DNA of 38,601 bases from Rhodothermus sp. (GTDB taxonomy: Bacteria; Bacteroidota; Rhodothermia; Rhodothermales; Rhodothermaceae), in assembly GCA_026989375.1 (NCBI GenBank), contig JALSJJ010000242.1, forward strand, positions 1 through 38,601, in the 5' to 3' direction. Made by a program: the position numbers and the translations under genes. The notes under the pieces are model-generated. The model was given only the letters and a program-made list of their open reading frames with translations, searched no databases and was not told where the DNA came from. Of this stretch, positions 26,545 through 38,601 are shown in pieces. Every line of letters begins with the position of its first letter. Position 1 is the first letter of the stretch.

Positions 26545-29500
26545 TTAGCTGGTCCCGACCGACTCGGTAGCCCCATCGCCGGCACCGTTGCCGGCGGCTG
26601 CGCTTTCGCTGACAGCAGCCTGCAGGGCTTCCAGCTCCTTGCGCGAGCCAACAACCAGGTGTTGGAAACGCCGCTGTCCTGTGCCGGCCGGAATCAGGTG
26701 CCCGACGATCACGTTTTCCTTCAACCCATAGAGGGGATCGGTCTTGGCCGCAATAGCCGCTTCAGAGAGCACCTTGGTGGTCTCCTGGAACGAAGCGGCC
26801 GAGATGAACGAGTCGGTCGAAAGCGCGGCCTGCGTAATGCCCAGCAGCACGGGCTCCGCCACGGCGGGTTGCGCTTCGCGCACTTCTACCGGACGCAGGT
26901 CACGCCGTTTCATTGCCGAATTCACTTCGCGCAGGCGGCGACGGTCGATAATATCGCCCACCTTCAGCTCCGAATCACCCGGATCGACCACCACGAAGCA
27001 GTCGTAGAGCTTGTCGTTGAGGGCGTCCAGCGTGTAGCGGTCGATCAGGTCGCCTTCAAGCAGGTGCGTGTCGCCCGGATCGGTGACGCGCACCTTCTGC
27101 ATCATCTGGCGCACGATCACCTCAATGTGTTTGTCATTGATCGACACGCCCTGCAGTCGATAGACTTCCTGGATTTCGTTCACCAGGTACTCCTGTACCC
27201 TGCGCGGTCCCAGGATGCGCAGGATATCCTGGGGCGACACCTGACCGTCAGAAAGCTGCTGCCCGGCCTGCACATAGTCGCCCGGATGTACCAGAATATA
27301 CTTGCTAAGTGGAATCTGATAGGTGCGCGACTCGGAGCCGTCCGGGCTGGTAACGATCACTTCCTGTGCGCCGCGCTTCCGGGCACCGTACTCGACGTAT
27401 CCCTCAATTTCCGACACAATAGCCGGATCGGAAGGCGTACGGGCCTCGAACAGTTCGATCACGCGCGGCAGCCCGCCGGTGATGTCGCGCGTCTTGACCG
27501 TCTGACGTGGCAACTTGGCCAGGACCTGACCGGCCTGTACCACGTCTCCCTCGTCCACCTGGATACGCGACCGTACCGGCAGCGCATATTCACGCACGGA
27601 GCCGTCCGGCAATTCAATCAAAATAGCCGGCGTAAGCGAACGGTCGCGACTTTCAATGATCACCTTTTCGCGGTAGCCGGTCTGCTCGTCCGCTTCTTCG
27701 CGATAGGTGACCCCTTCGATCACATCCTGATAGCGGACGGTCCCGCCCACTTCCGTGAGGATCACGCTGTTGTAGGGGTCCCAGGTAACCAGCACCTGGC
27801 CTTTCGCTACCTGATCACCTTCCTGGACAAGCAGCTCGGCACCGTAGGGCACGTTTGCCCGCCAGAGCTCCCGACCGTCCCCTTCCGGATCCATGATTTT
27901 AATCATGCCCTGGCGAGAGAGCACCACTTCTTTGGGCCCCTCGTCTGATTCATAGGTAACGGTGCGCAGGTTTTCGAAGACCACACGGCCCCCGAACTTT
28001 GCGTTGAGCGTACTTTCGGCCTCAATACGCGCAGCCGTTCCTCCTACGTGGAAAGTGCGCAGCGTGAGCTGCGTACCCGGCTCACCGATCGATTGCGCTG
28101 CCACAACCCCAACCGCTTCGCCCACCTCTACCATCCGGCCTGTGGCCAGATTGCGGCCGTAGCAGAGGGCACATACACCACGCGGGGCCTCGCAGGTGAG
28201 CACCGAACGGATCTCCACTTCTTCGATCGAGGTCTCTGCAATACGCTGGGCTTTTTCTTCGTCAATCAGCTCGTTGGCCGCCACGATCAGCTCGCCGGTG
28301 AGCGGGTCGTACACGTCGTGAAGCGACACGCGTCCGAGGATGCGATCGTCCAGCGGCTCGACGATCTCCTCATTGTCTTTCAGAGCGCCTATCTTGATGC
28401 CACGCAGCGTGCCGCAGTCATACATCGTGACGGTCACATCCTGGGCCACATCCACCAGACGGCGCGTGAGGTAGCCGGCATCCGCCGTCTTGAGGGCCGT
28501 GTCGGCCAGTCCCTTACGGGCACCGTGCGTCGAGATGAAGTACTCGAGCACGGAGAGCCCTTCTTTGAAGTTCGAGATGATCGGGTTCTCGATGATCTCG
28601 CCGGCCGACCCGACCATGCTCTTTTGCGGCTTCGCCATCAGGCCACGCATGCCGCCGAGCTGACGAATCTGCTCTTTTGAACCACGCGCGCCCGAGTCGG
28701 CCATCATAAAGATGGCATTGAAGCCTTCTTTGTCGTTCTTGAGCGTTTCAAAAAGGATTTCCGAAAGACGGTTGTTCGTGCGCGTCCAGATGTCGATCAC
28801 CTGGTTGTAGCGTTCGTTGTCGGTGATCACACCCATCTCATAGTTCTGACGCGCCCGAGCCACCGCCTGGTTGGCCTCTTCGATGAGCTGTTGTTTCTCT
28901 TCTGGAATGATGATGTCTTCGAGCGAAAACGTCAGTCCGGCTCTGGTGGCCTGCTCAAAGCCCAGCGCCTTGAGATCATCCAGGAAGCGAGCGGTTCGCG
29001 GATAGCCGGTAGCTTTGAGCACCCGGCCGATGATAGTTTTCAGATTCTTCTTCGTGAGCACCTCGTTGATGAAGCCCACCTCATCGGGCACGATCTCGTT
29101 GAAGAGCACGCGGCCGACGGTTGTGTCGATTAGCTGACCGTCTTTGAGGCGCACCTTGATGCGCGCGTGCATATCGACCACGCCCTGGTCATAGGCCTGC
29201 CGCACCTCATCGGTGCTGGCAAACCGCATCCCTTCGCCCCGGGCTCCACTTTTCGCCTTCGTCATGTAGTAGAGCCCCAGCACCATGTCCTGCGTGGGCA
29301 CGGCGATGGGATCTCCGTTGGCCGGGCTGAGAATGTTGTGGCTGGAGAGCATCAGAATCATGCTCTCCAGGCAGGCTTCATGTGAAAGCGGTACATGCAC
29401 GGCCATCTGGTCGCCATCGAAGTCGGCGTTGTAGGCCGTGCAGACCAGCGGGTGGAGCTGAATCGCCTTGGCCTCGGTCAGCACGGGCTGGAAGGCCTGG

Positions 29501-30843
29501 ATCCCCAGGCGATGCAACGTGGGCGCCCGGTTAAGCAGAACCGGTCGTCCCTGGATCACCTTTTCCAGAATGTCCCACACTTCGTCAGTGCGCCGGTCCA
29601 CGACACGCTTGGCGCTTTTGACCGTACGCACAATCCCACGCTCGATGAGCTTGCGGATGATAAAGGGCTTGAAAAGCTCGACGGCCATCTCCTTGGGCAG
29701 GCCGCACTGATGCAGTTCGAGCTCCGGCCCGACCACAATCACCGAACGTCCGGAGTAGTCAACGCGCTTTCCGAGCAGGTTCTGACGGAACCGCCCCTGT
29801 TTGCCCTTGAGCATGTCAGAGAGCGACTTCAGGGCGCGGTTCGAGTCGCTACGTACAGCGTTCGCCTTGCGCGAGTTGTCAAAGAGCGAGTCGACGGCCT
29901 CCTGCAGCATGCGCTTTTCGTTGCGCAGGATGACCTCGGGCGCCCGAATGTCGATCAGCCGCTTGAGCCGGTTGTTGCGAATGATGACGCGCCGGTACAG
30001 GTCGTTCAGGTCGCTGGTGGCAAAACGACCGCCTTCGAGCGGAACCAGCGGGCGCAGCTCCGGCGGGATCACCGGAATGACCCGCATGACCATCCACTCA
30101 GGACGGTTCTCCAGCTTCCGGTTGGCCTCCCGAAACGCCTCGACGACCTGCAGCCGCTTGAGCGCCTCTTCTTTGCGCTGCTGGCTTGTTTCGGTCTTGA
30201 CCTGGAAACGCAACTCCTTGGAGAGCGCATCCAGGTCCAACCGCTTGAGCATCATCTCGATCGCCTCACCGCCAATCTTGGCGATGAACTTTTCCGGATC
30301 GTCGTCGTCGAGGCGGTTGTTGTCCTCCCGGATCTGATAAAGAATGTCGTAATATTCCTCTTCCGTGAGCAGTTGATTCTTCTCAATGCCGAGCTTCTCA
30401 GCACAGCCGGGCTGAATGACGATGTAGTTTTCGTAATAGATGATCTTTTCCAGATCTTTCGACTTCAGCCCCAGCAGATTACCGATCTTGTTCGGGACGG
30501 TCTTGAAGTACCAGATATGAACGACCGGGACGGCCAGCGTAATGTGGCCCATGCGCTCGCGGCGCACTTTCTTTTCGGTTACTTCGACGCCGCAGCGGTC
30601 GCAGACGATGCCGCGGTAGCGAATCCGCTTGTACTTACCGCAGTGGCACTCATAATCCTTAACCGGCCCGAAGATCTTCTCGCAGAAAAGCCCATCCTTC
30701 TCCGGCTTGAACGACCGGTAGTTAATGGTCTCGGGCTTGAGCACTTCGCCGTAGGAGCGTTCGAGAATGCTTTCCGGCGAAGCCAGGCTCAGCGTAATGC
30801 TGGTGAAGTCGCGCTTGATCTTGAGCGTCTTCCCTTGCGGCAT
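26545..30843 (-). CDS. rpoC: DNA-directed RNA polymerase subunit beta'
   Basis: A 1432-residue largest catalytic subunit. The N-terminal zinc ribbon ([20 protein letters not shown], about 65-90) and the active-site Mg2+ loop NADFDGD (about 470-480) are intact. So are the bridge-helix and trigger-loop regions ([21 protein letters not shown]) and the second zinc site ([14 protein letters not shown]). The length is close to E. coli (1407). The low-complexity C-terminal tail ([18 protein letters not shown]) is a small lineage-specific end. It lies 53 bases after rpoB in the same transcript and is followed by the operon terminator. Confidence 0.99.
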   Translation of the reverse strand: MPQGKTLKIKRDFTSITLSLASPESILERSYGEVLKPETINYRSFKPEKDGLFCEKIFGPVKDYECHCGKYKRIRYRGIVCDRCGVEVTEKKVRRERMGHITLAVPVVHIWYFKTVPNKIGNLLGLKSKDLEKIIYYENYIVIQPGCAEKLGIEKNQLLTEEEYYDILYQIREDNNRLDDDDPEKFIAKIGGEAIEMMLKRLDLDALSKELRFQVKTETSQQRKEEALKRLQVVEAFREANRKLENRPEWMVMRVIPVIPPELRPLVPLEGGRFATSDLNDLYRRVIIRNNRLKRLIDIRAPEVILRNEKRMLQEAVDSLFDNSRKANAVRSDSNRALKSLSDMLKGKQGRFRQNLLGKRVDYSGRSVIVVGPELELHQCGLPKEMAVELFKPFIIRKLIERGIVRTVKSAKRVVDRRTDEVWDILEKVIQGRPVLLNRAPTLHRLGIQAFQPVLTEAKAIQLHPLVCTAYNADFDGDQMAVHVPLSHEACLESMILMLSSHNILSPANGDPIAVPTQDMVLGLYYMTKAKSGARGEGMRFASTDEVRQAYDQGVVDMHARIKVRLKDGQLIDTTVGRVLFNEIVPDEVGFINEVLTKKNLKTIIGRVLKATGYPRTARFLDDLKALGFEQATRAGLTFSLEDIIIPEEKQQLIEEANQAVARARQNYEMGVITDNERYNQVIDIWTRTNNRLSEILFETLKNDKEGFNAIFMMADSGARGSKEQIRQLGGMRGLMAKPQKSMVGSAGEIIENPIISNFKEGLSVLEYFISTHGARKGLADTALKTADAGYLTRRLVDVAQDVTVTMYDCGTLRGIKIGALKDNEEIVEPLDDRILGRVSLHDVYDPLTGELIVAANELIDEEKAQRIAETSIEEVEIRSVLTCEAPRGVCALCYGRNLATGRMVEVGEAVGVVAAQSIGEPGTQLTLRTFHVGGTAARIEAESTLNAKFGGRVVFENLRTVTYESDEGPKEVVLSRQGMIKIMDPEGDGRELWRANVPYGAELLVQEGDQVAKGQVLVTWDPYNSVILTEVGGTVRYQDVIEGVTYREEADEQTGYREKVIIESRDRSLTPAILIELPDGSVREYALPVRSRIQVDEGDVVQAGQVLAKLPRQTVKTRDITGGLPRVIELFEARTPSDPAIVSEIEGYVEYGARKRGAQEVIVTSPDGSESRTYQIPLSKYILVHPGDYVQAGQQLSDGQVSPQDILRILGPRRVQEYLVNEIQEVYRLQGVSINDKHIEVIVRQMMQKVRVTDPGDTHLLEGDLIDRYTLDALNDKLYDCFVVVDPGDSELKVGDIIDRRRLREVNSAMKRRDLRPVEVREAQPAVAEPVLLGITQAALSTDSFISAASFQETTKVLSEAAIAAKTDPLYGLKENVIVGHLIPAGTGQRRFQHLVVGSRKELEALQAAVSESAAAGNGAGDGATESVGTS

Positions 30844-30896
30844 GGCGTATATCGGAGGGTTAGTGTCAAATCTGTGGAGAACGATCGGGACGACAT

Positions 30897-34736
<3,840 letters not shown>

Positions 34737-34843
34737 AGGCGGGTGCAACTTCGATGGTTAAGTGACGCGTTGCGCAAACCCAATAAACCGAACAGCTTGT
34801 GCCTGCAGATTTGGAGGTGGATGACGCCACAGTAACGCTATGG

Positions 34844-34864
34844 CACGGAGCTTGTTTCTCCGTG
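34844..34864 (-). promoter_or_regulatory. Hairpin 1 in the rplL-rpoB gap
   Basis: A perfect 7-base stem (CACGGAG with CTCCGTG) around a 7-base loop, with no T run after it. It is likely a structured part of the rpoB leader, acting in attenuation or RNase processing (inference). Confidence 0.5.
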
Positions 34865-34917
34865 AAATAGCAGACTTTTTGAAACATCATGCTTGGCGTG
34901 CAGGCTACAAGCAGGGA

Positions 34918-34948
34918 AAGCCGACGCCCTCAGGCGAGGGGTCGGCTT
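34918..34948 (-). promoter_or_regulatory. Hairpin 2 in the rplL-rpoB gap (attenuator or processing site)
   Basis: The 8-base stem AAGCCGAC / GTCGGCTT has an inner CCTC-GCCT-GAGG stem. On the minus strand it is followed by TCCCTGC, with only a short pyrimidine run, so termination should be partial at most. Its position just after rplL matches the attenuator or RNase III site of other rplJL-rpoBC operons. Confidence 0.6.
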
Positions 34949-35009
34949 ACCTTGCAAGCTATGGCGTTCGAGGCAAGAATGCTGGTAAAAGGCGTAGGTT
35001 CCCGGGGAT

Positions 35010-35390
35010 TTACTTGATTTCCACCTCGGCACCGGCCTCTTCCAGCTTGGCCTTGATCTGTTCGGCCTCTTCTTTGCTGACCCCCTCCTTGATCGGCTTG
35101 GGGGCGCTGTCAACCAGCTCTTTAGCTTCCTTGAGGCCGAGTCCGGTGATGGCGCGCACCTCTTTGATGACGGCAATCTTGTTGCCACCGACCGCTTTAA
35201 GGACAACGTCAAACTCTGTCTTTTCCTCTGCCTGGGCGGCGCCGTCACCACCGGCCGGACCAGCGGCAACCGCAACGGCCGCGGCCGCCGGCTTGATGCC
35301 ATACTCTTCCTCCAGAATCTTGGCGAGCTCGTTTGCCTCTTTGATCGTCAGGTTAACCAGCTGCTCAGCGAGTGCTTTCAGGTCTGCCAT
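35010..35390 (-). CDS. rplL: 50S ribosomal protein L7/L12
   Basis: A 126-residue stalk protein. The N-terminal dimerisation helices ([20 protein letters not shown]) bind L10. An Ala/Gly-rich hinge ([19 protein letters not shown]) and the factor-binding C-terminal domain ([20 protein letters not shown], then [20 protein letters not shown]) follow. A strong AAGGAGG stands upstream of the ATG. The gene is 100 bases after rplJ. Confidence 0.99.
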   Translation of the reverse strand: MADLKALAEQLVNLTIKEANELAKILEEEYGIKPAAAAVAVAAGPAGGDGAAQAEEKTEFDVVLKAVGGNKIAVIKEVRAITGLGLKEAKELVDSAPKPIKEGVSKEEAEQIKAKLEEAGAEVEIK

Positions 35391-35411
35391 GGTTCTTCCT
35401 CCTTGTTTTCC

Positions 35412-35445
35412 CGCAGCGGTCTCTGCCCCTGAGGGCTGCGCTGCG
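35412..35445 (-). promoter_or_regulatory. Hairpin between rplJ and rplL
   Basis: A 7-base stem (CGCAGCG with CGCTGCG) has an inner GCCC-TCAG-GGGC-like stem. It lies about 20 bases before the rplL ATG and just upstream of its SD. It could tune the higher translation of rplL relative to rplJ (inference). Confidence 0.45.
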
Positions 35446-35490
35446 CATTAAGGAATATGGTGCGATCCAGATACAGGTTATTGCCAAAGG

Positions 35491-36021
35491 TCAGGCAGCC
35501 TCCTTCTCGGCTATGGCCTGCACACAGGCAGCCAACGTCTGCCCAGGCCCCTGCAGGGCCCCCACTACCTGCTGCGCCGGTGCCAGAAGCAGTCCGACAA
35601 TGTCGGCAATCAGCTCGTCCTTCGACTTCAGCGCGGCCAGCGTGTCAAGGGCATCGGCACCGTAAACAGCGCCGTCAATATACGCCGCCTTCAAGCGCGG
35701 CAACGCGACGCCCTCTTCTTCAATAAATTTTTTGATCACACGGGCCGGCGCAGCGGGCTCATCGCTGATCGCTACCGCAGTGGGGCCGTTCAGTACCGGT
35801 AACAGCTCATCGTACCCCCCGCGCTGCTCCATAGCAATACGGAGCAGCGTATTCTTGACCACCTTGAATTCGACACCGGCCTCTCGGAACCAACGCCGGA
35901 GCTTGGTGATCTGGGCGACATTCAGCCCCATATAGTCGGTCAGATAAATAACCGGGGCCGTTTCCAGCCTGGCGCTGATCTCTTTCAGGATGGCCGCTTT
36001 CTGGACTCTTGTCAAAGGCAT
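35491..36021 (-). CDS. rplJ: 50S ribosomal protein L10
   Basis: A 176-residue base of the L7/L12 stalk. MPLTRVQKAAILKEISARLE, VIYLTDYMGLNVAQITKLRR and FKVVKNTLLRIAME are typical, and the C-terminal helix (QTLAACVQAIAEKEAA) is the L7/L12 docking segment. AGGAGG precedes the ATG. Only 36 bases separate it from rplA, too short for the long L10-binding leader known in other bacteria, so autogenous control must use another site if present. Confidence 0.99.
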   Translation of the reverse strand: MPLTRVQKAAILKEISARLETAPVIYLTDYMGLNVAQITKLRRWFREAGVEFKVVKNTLLRIAMEQRGGYDELLPVLNGPTAVAISDEPAAPARVIKKFIEEEGVALPRLKAAYIDGAVYGADALDTLAALKSKDELIADIVGLLLAPAQQVVGALQGPGQTLAACVQAIAEKEAA

Positions 36022-36057
36022 GGCTCACTTCCTCCTATTGGGCATCGGTGTACGGGC

Positions 36058-36765
36058 TCAGCGAAGCGTGTGCAGCACGCTCAAGCTCACCGGTACCGGC
36101 GGCCCCATGGTGGTCGAAAGCGTAATGGAGCGCACATAGGCGCCTTTTACTGACGGCGGACGCAACCGCAACACCTCGCGCAGGAACGCTTCGGCATTTT
36201 CTCGAATCTGCTCGCTCGTAAAGGAGGCCTTCCCGATCGAGGTGTGCAGGTTACCCGCTTTGTCCACACGAAAGTCAATACGGCCGGCCTTCACCTCACG
36301 AACCGCCTCGGCCACATTTTGTGTCACGGTGCCACTCTTGGGATTGGGCATAAGCCCACGTGGACCCAGGATGCGTCCCAACCGCCCCACCTTGCTCATC
36401 ACCTGCGGTGTGGCAATCACCACATCAAACTCCAGCCAGCCGTTTTGGATCTTTTCAATGTACTCATCCAACCCTGCATAATCAGCACCTGCCTCCAGAG
36501 CCTCCTTCCAGCGCCCCTCGTCAGCCAGCACCAGCACCCGCACTTTTTTGCCCGTGCCATGGGGCAGGGCTACCGTCCCTCGCACCATCTGATCAGCATG
36601 CCGGGGATCCACCCCAAGGCGTACGTCTATATCGACCGATTCGTCAAACCTGGCCAGGGCTGTTTTTTTGACCAGGTCGGCCGCCTCCTCCAGAGTAAAC
36701 GGCCCTTTTCCGGCCTCCTGAATAATCTCAAGCGCTTTCCGATACCGTTTTCCTCGTTTGGGCAT
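36058..36765 (-). CDS. rplA: 50S ribosomal protein L1
   Basis: A 235-residue L1-stalk protein, near the standard length (234). [32 protein letters not shown] and [15 protein letters not shown] are diagnostic. L1 binds 23S rRNA at the E site and, in other bacteria, represses its own operon by binding the rplK leader. It lies 58 bases after rplK; only a weak ribosome site (AGAG) precedes the ATG. Confidence 0.99.
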   Translation of the reverse strand: MPKRGKRYRKALEIIQEAGKGPFTLEEAADLVKKTALARFDESVDIDVRLGVDPRHADQMVRGTVALPHGTGKKVRVLVLADEGRWKEALEAGADYAGLDEYIEKIQNGWLEFDVVIATPQVMSKVGRLGRILGPRGLMPNPKSGTVTQNVAEAVREVKAGRIDFRVDKAGNLHTSIGKASFTSEQIRENAEAFLREVLRLRPPSVKGAYVRSITLSTTMGPPVPVSLSVLHTLR

Positions 36766-36823
36766 GGCTCTATTGGGTTAAGCGGTTCAACCGCCTGCGC
36801 AGGGCAGACTCCCGCAGCAACGT

Positions 36824-37264
36824 TCAGAGATGTTCGGGCTTCCCCTCGACAACAATACCCATCGAACGTGCCGTGCCGGCAATCATCGAAGCCGCCTTCT
36901 CCAGATCGTATGCGTTCAGGTCGGCCATCTTTTGCTTGGCAATCTCCAGACAATCCTGCCACGTCACTTTGCCGACCTTCTGACGGAGAGGGTCGCCCGC
37001 TCCTTTCTCAATACCCGCTGCCTTTTTAAGCAGCTCGGCCGCCGGCGGACTCTTGACGACAAAAGTGAACGACTTGTCTGAGTAAACCGTGATTACGACC
37101 GGCAGCAGCACGCCCATGCGGTCCTGGGTGGCCGCATTGAACTGCTTGCAAAACTCCATAATGTTGACGCCAGCCTGGCCGAGCGCCGGACCAATCGGCG
37201 GAGCAGGTGTTGCCTGCCCCCCTTTAATCTGGAGCTTGATAACCTTTTCAACCTTCTTTGCCAT
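36824..37264 (-). CDS. rplK: 50S ribosomal protein L11
   Basis: A 146-residue protein. The N-terminal proline-rich domain ([20 protein letters not shown]), where thiostrepton acts together with 23S rRNA, and the C-terminal rRNA-binding domain ([20 protein letters not shown]) are complete. It is needed for stringent-factor activation by stalled ribosomes in other bacteria. AGAGGAGGTGCT gives a strong ribosome site, preceded by a candidate regulatory hairpin. Confidence 0.99.
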   Translation of the reverse strand: MAKKVEKVIKLQIKGGQATPAPPIGPALGQAGVNIMEFCKQFNAATQDRMGVLLPVVITVYSDKSFTFVVKSPPAAELLKKAAGIEKGAGDPLRQKVGKVTWQDCLEIAKQKMADLNAYDLEKAASMIAGTARSMGIVVEGKPEHL

Positions 37265-37278
37265 AGCACCTCCTCTTT

Positions 37279-37315
37279 GCGGTTCAATCGCCTGGAACGT
37301 TGCTCAGGCTCCCGC
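37279..37315 (-). promoter_or_regulatory. Candidate L1-operator hairpin in the rplK leader
   Basis: On the minus strand a lower stem GCGG / CCGC, an asymmetric internal loop (GA / GATTGAA) and an upper stem GCCTG / CAGGC with a 10-base loop directly precede the rplK ribosome site. The layout (two short stems around an unequal loop beside the SD) resembles L1-binding mRNA sites. The assignment is an inference from shape and position. Confidence 0.4.
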
Positions 37316-37412
37316 GAATTCAGGTGTCTCAGCGTTACAAAGCGCCTCTCCTATGCTCCCATACAGGAAAGGTTTCCAGGCCGTATTTACCCTGTCGTTT
37401 TTCACAGAAAGC

Positions 37413-37973
37413 CTACGACTCCCGTTCTACCTGCAGATAATCGACCTCCAGCGGGGTCTTCCGCCCGAAAATGGAGACCATCACCTTGAGCTTCAGCTTG
37501 TCGGGATAGACCTCCTCTACCACGCCTGTAAAGTTGTTGAAAGGCCCCTCAATGATACGTACGATATCGCCGGGCTTGAATGGAATTTCCGGTTGCTCAC
37601 CCAGCTCCCGAGCTTCGTCCACCTTCCCCAGAATACGTCGGACTTCTTCTGGACGCAGTGGCGTGGGCTGATCGCCGCTTCCCAAAAAACCCACCACAGA
37701 TGGCATGTTAGAGATCAAATGCTGCAACTCACGATCAAGGATGGCCTCAATCAGGACATAGCCCGGGAAGAACGTGCGCTCACGCGTTCGTTTCTTCCCT
37801 CCCCGCAACTCAAAAACGGTTTCCGTAGGAATCAGCACCTCTCCAACTCGGTCCTGTAGACCCAGCCGTTCAATTTCCCGCTCCAGGTATTGCTTGACCT
37901 TTTTTTCGTGTCCGGAAAAGGTGCGTAGCACATACCACTTACGCACCTTCTCTTGCTTCTTCTCTTCGGCCAT
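37413..37973 (-). CDS. nusG: Transcription termination/antitermination factor NusG
   Basis: A 186-residue protein. The NGN domain (KWYVLRTFSGHEKKVKQYLE, FFPGYVLIEA) binds the RNA polymerase clamp, and the KOW domain (GDIVRIIEGPFNNFTGVVEE) contacts Rho or ribosomal protein S10. The spacing and length are standard. It lies 25 bases after secE and about 150 bases before rplK, a gap that may hold a separate ribosomal-protein promoter. Confidence 0.98.
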   Translation of the reverse strand: MAEEKKQEKVRKWYVLRTFSGHEKKVKQYLEREIERLGLQDRVGEVLIPTETVFELRGGKKRTRERTFFPGYVLIEAILDRELQHLISNMPSVVGFLGSGDQPTPLRPEEVRRILGKVDEARELGEQPEIPFKPGDIVRIIEGPFNNFTGVVEEVYPDKLKLKVMVSIFGRKTPLEVDYLQVERES

Positions 37974-37998
37974 GGTCCCGATTCAGCTTGCGTGCTGC

Positions 37999-38187
37999 CT
38001 ACAGCGAATAGATAAATTCCAGCACCGTGGCAATCACCCGATCGGCCAGAAAAATGAACAGGGCCAGTACGGCAGAGGCTACCAGCGTCAAAATGGTATT
38101 GTTGATCAACTCCTGACGCGAGGGCCAGCTCACTTTCTGCATTTCTCGCAGGACTTCCTGCAGGTATGCCCGTACTTTTGCAAACAT
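37999..38187 (-). CDS. secE: Protein translocase subunit SecE
   Basis: A 62-residue short-form SecE with a single membrane helix (ILTLVASAVLALFIFLADRVI). The conserved amphipathic segment EVLREMQKVSWPSRQELINN precedes it. It clamps SecY in the translocon. The position between tRNA-Trp and nusG is the classical one. Confidence 0.97.
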   Translation of the reverse strand: MFAKVRAYLQEVLREMQKVSWPSRQELINNTILTLVASAVLALFIFLADRVIATVLEFIYSL

Positions 38188-38228
38188 GACCGATCCAGGC
38201 TATGTGACGGTACCGGTTACGACAAAGA

Positions 38229-38256
38229 GGAAGGGCGAACCCGCGTTCGCCCTTCC
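38229..38256 (-). terminator. Hairpin/terminator after tRNA-Trp
   Basis: A 12-base perfect stem (GGAAGGGCGAAC with GTTCGCCCTTCC) and 4-base loop lie between tRNA-Trp and secE. On the minus strand a short TCTTTGTC follows, so termination may be partial. It could instead act in tRNA 3' processing. Confidence 0.6.
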
Positions 38257-38269
38257 CTTTATATCTCAG

Positions 38270-38342
<73 letters not shown>

Positions 38343-38418
38343 GTGCGCCGGAACCCTCAGGCCCTTTTACGCCGCTCGGCCCTCAGGATCCCGGACGTTT
38401 TTATTCAATAGATTTACG

Positions 38419-38601
38419 TCAGTCGAGGATTTTGGTGACGACGCCGGCCCCCACCGTCCGACCTCCCTCGCGAATCGCAAAACGCAAACCCTCCTCCATC
38501 GCCACCGGATATATCAACTTCACCCGAAAACGCGCATTGTCCCCAGGCATCACCATCTCCACCCCCTCCGGCAACATAATATCCCCCGTCACATCCGCCG
38601 T
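38419..38601 (-). CDS. tuf: Elongation factor Tu, C-terminal end (5' part beyond window)
   Basis: The frame is open from the window edge to a TGA at 38419-38421, giving 60 residues. The text [20 protein letters not shown], followed by [20 protein letters not shown] and [19 protein letters not shown], is the end of EF-Tu domain 3. EF-Tu delivers aminoacyl-tRNA to the ribosome. It is upstream of tRNA-Trp and secE in the same direction. Confidence 0.98.
   Translation of the reverse strand, partial: TADVTGDIMLPEGVEMVMPGDNARFRVKLIYPVAMEEGLRFAIREGGRTVGAGVVTKILD

Overview
The window looks like a chromosomal segment of a moderately GC-rich member of the Bacteroidota/Rhodothermota, probably Rhodothermus-like. 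This is an inference from gene content, protein character and GC content; I ran no search. Genes mostly start on ATG, with clear GGAGG-type ribosome binding sites in several places. A few genes (ltaE, greA) have A-rich or SD-less leaders.

Layout. (1) 1-9.9 kb, all on the minus strand: the distal part of an exopolysaccharide (EPS) assembly and modification operon. In transcription order it holds a GT4 glycosyltransferase, a polyprenyl-phosphate sugar-1-phosphate transferase (priming enzyme), a Wzc-like chain-length/tyrosine kinase protein, a small SLBB export protein, a fused TMD-NBD ABC exporter, and three sulfotransferases, the last cut by the window edge. Genes are tightly packed, with one ATGA and two TAATG overlaps. 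Together they suggest a surface polysaccharide that is primed, exported and sulfated. One sulfotransferase gene is a strongly AT-rich island. (2) 10-13.8 kb, minus strand: a cytoplasmic GAF/PAS histidine kinase followed by two paralogous NarL/LuxR response regulators. (3) 13.8-20.1 kb: small housekeeping genes (bacilliredoxin, YtxH-like protein, NlpC/P60 lipoprotein, greA, threonine aldolase) separated by three unusually long gene-poor stretches. These stretches hold alternating arrays of two GC-rich palindromic modules, including a 145-bp direct duplication with one mismatch. The left and right arrays are in inverted orientation around brx-ytxH-nlpC-greA. (4) 20.1-26.5 kb: an FAH-family hydrolase, rplU-rpmA, a DUF255 thioredoxin-fold protein, and an exported M14 metallopeptidase. 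(5) 26.5-38.6 kb, minus strand: the classical tuf-tRNA-Trp-secE-nusG-rplK-rplA-rplJ-rplL-rpoB-rpoC cluster, with hairpins in the rplK leader and in the rplJ-rplL and rplL-rpoB gaps, and a strong terminator after rpoC.

The most unusual content is the modular repeat system of region 3. One hairpin changes sequence between copies while keeping its pairing. Next is the mosaic sulfotransferase island at the end of the EPS operon.
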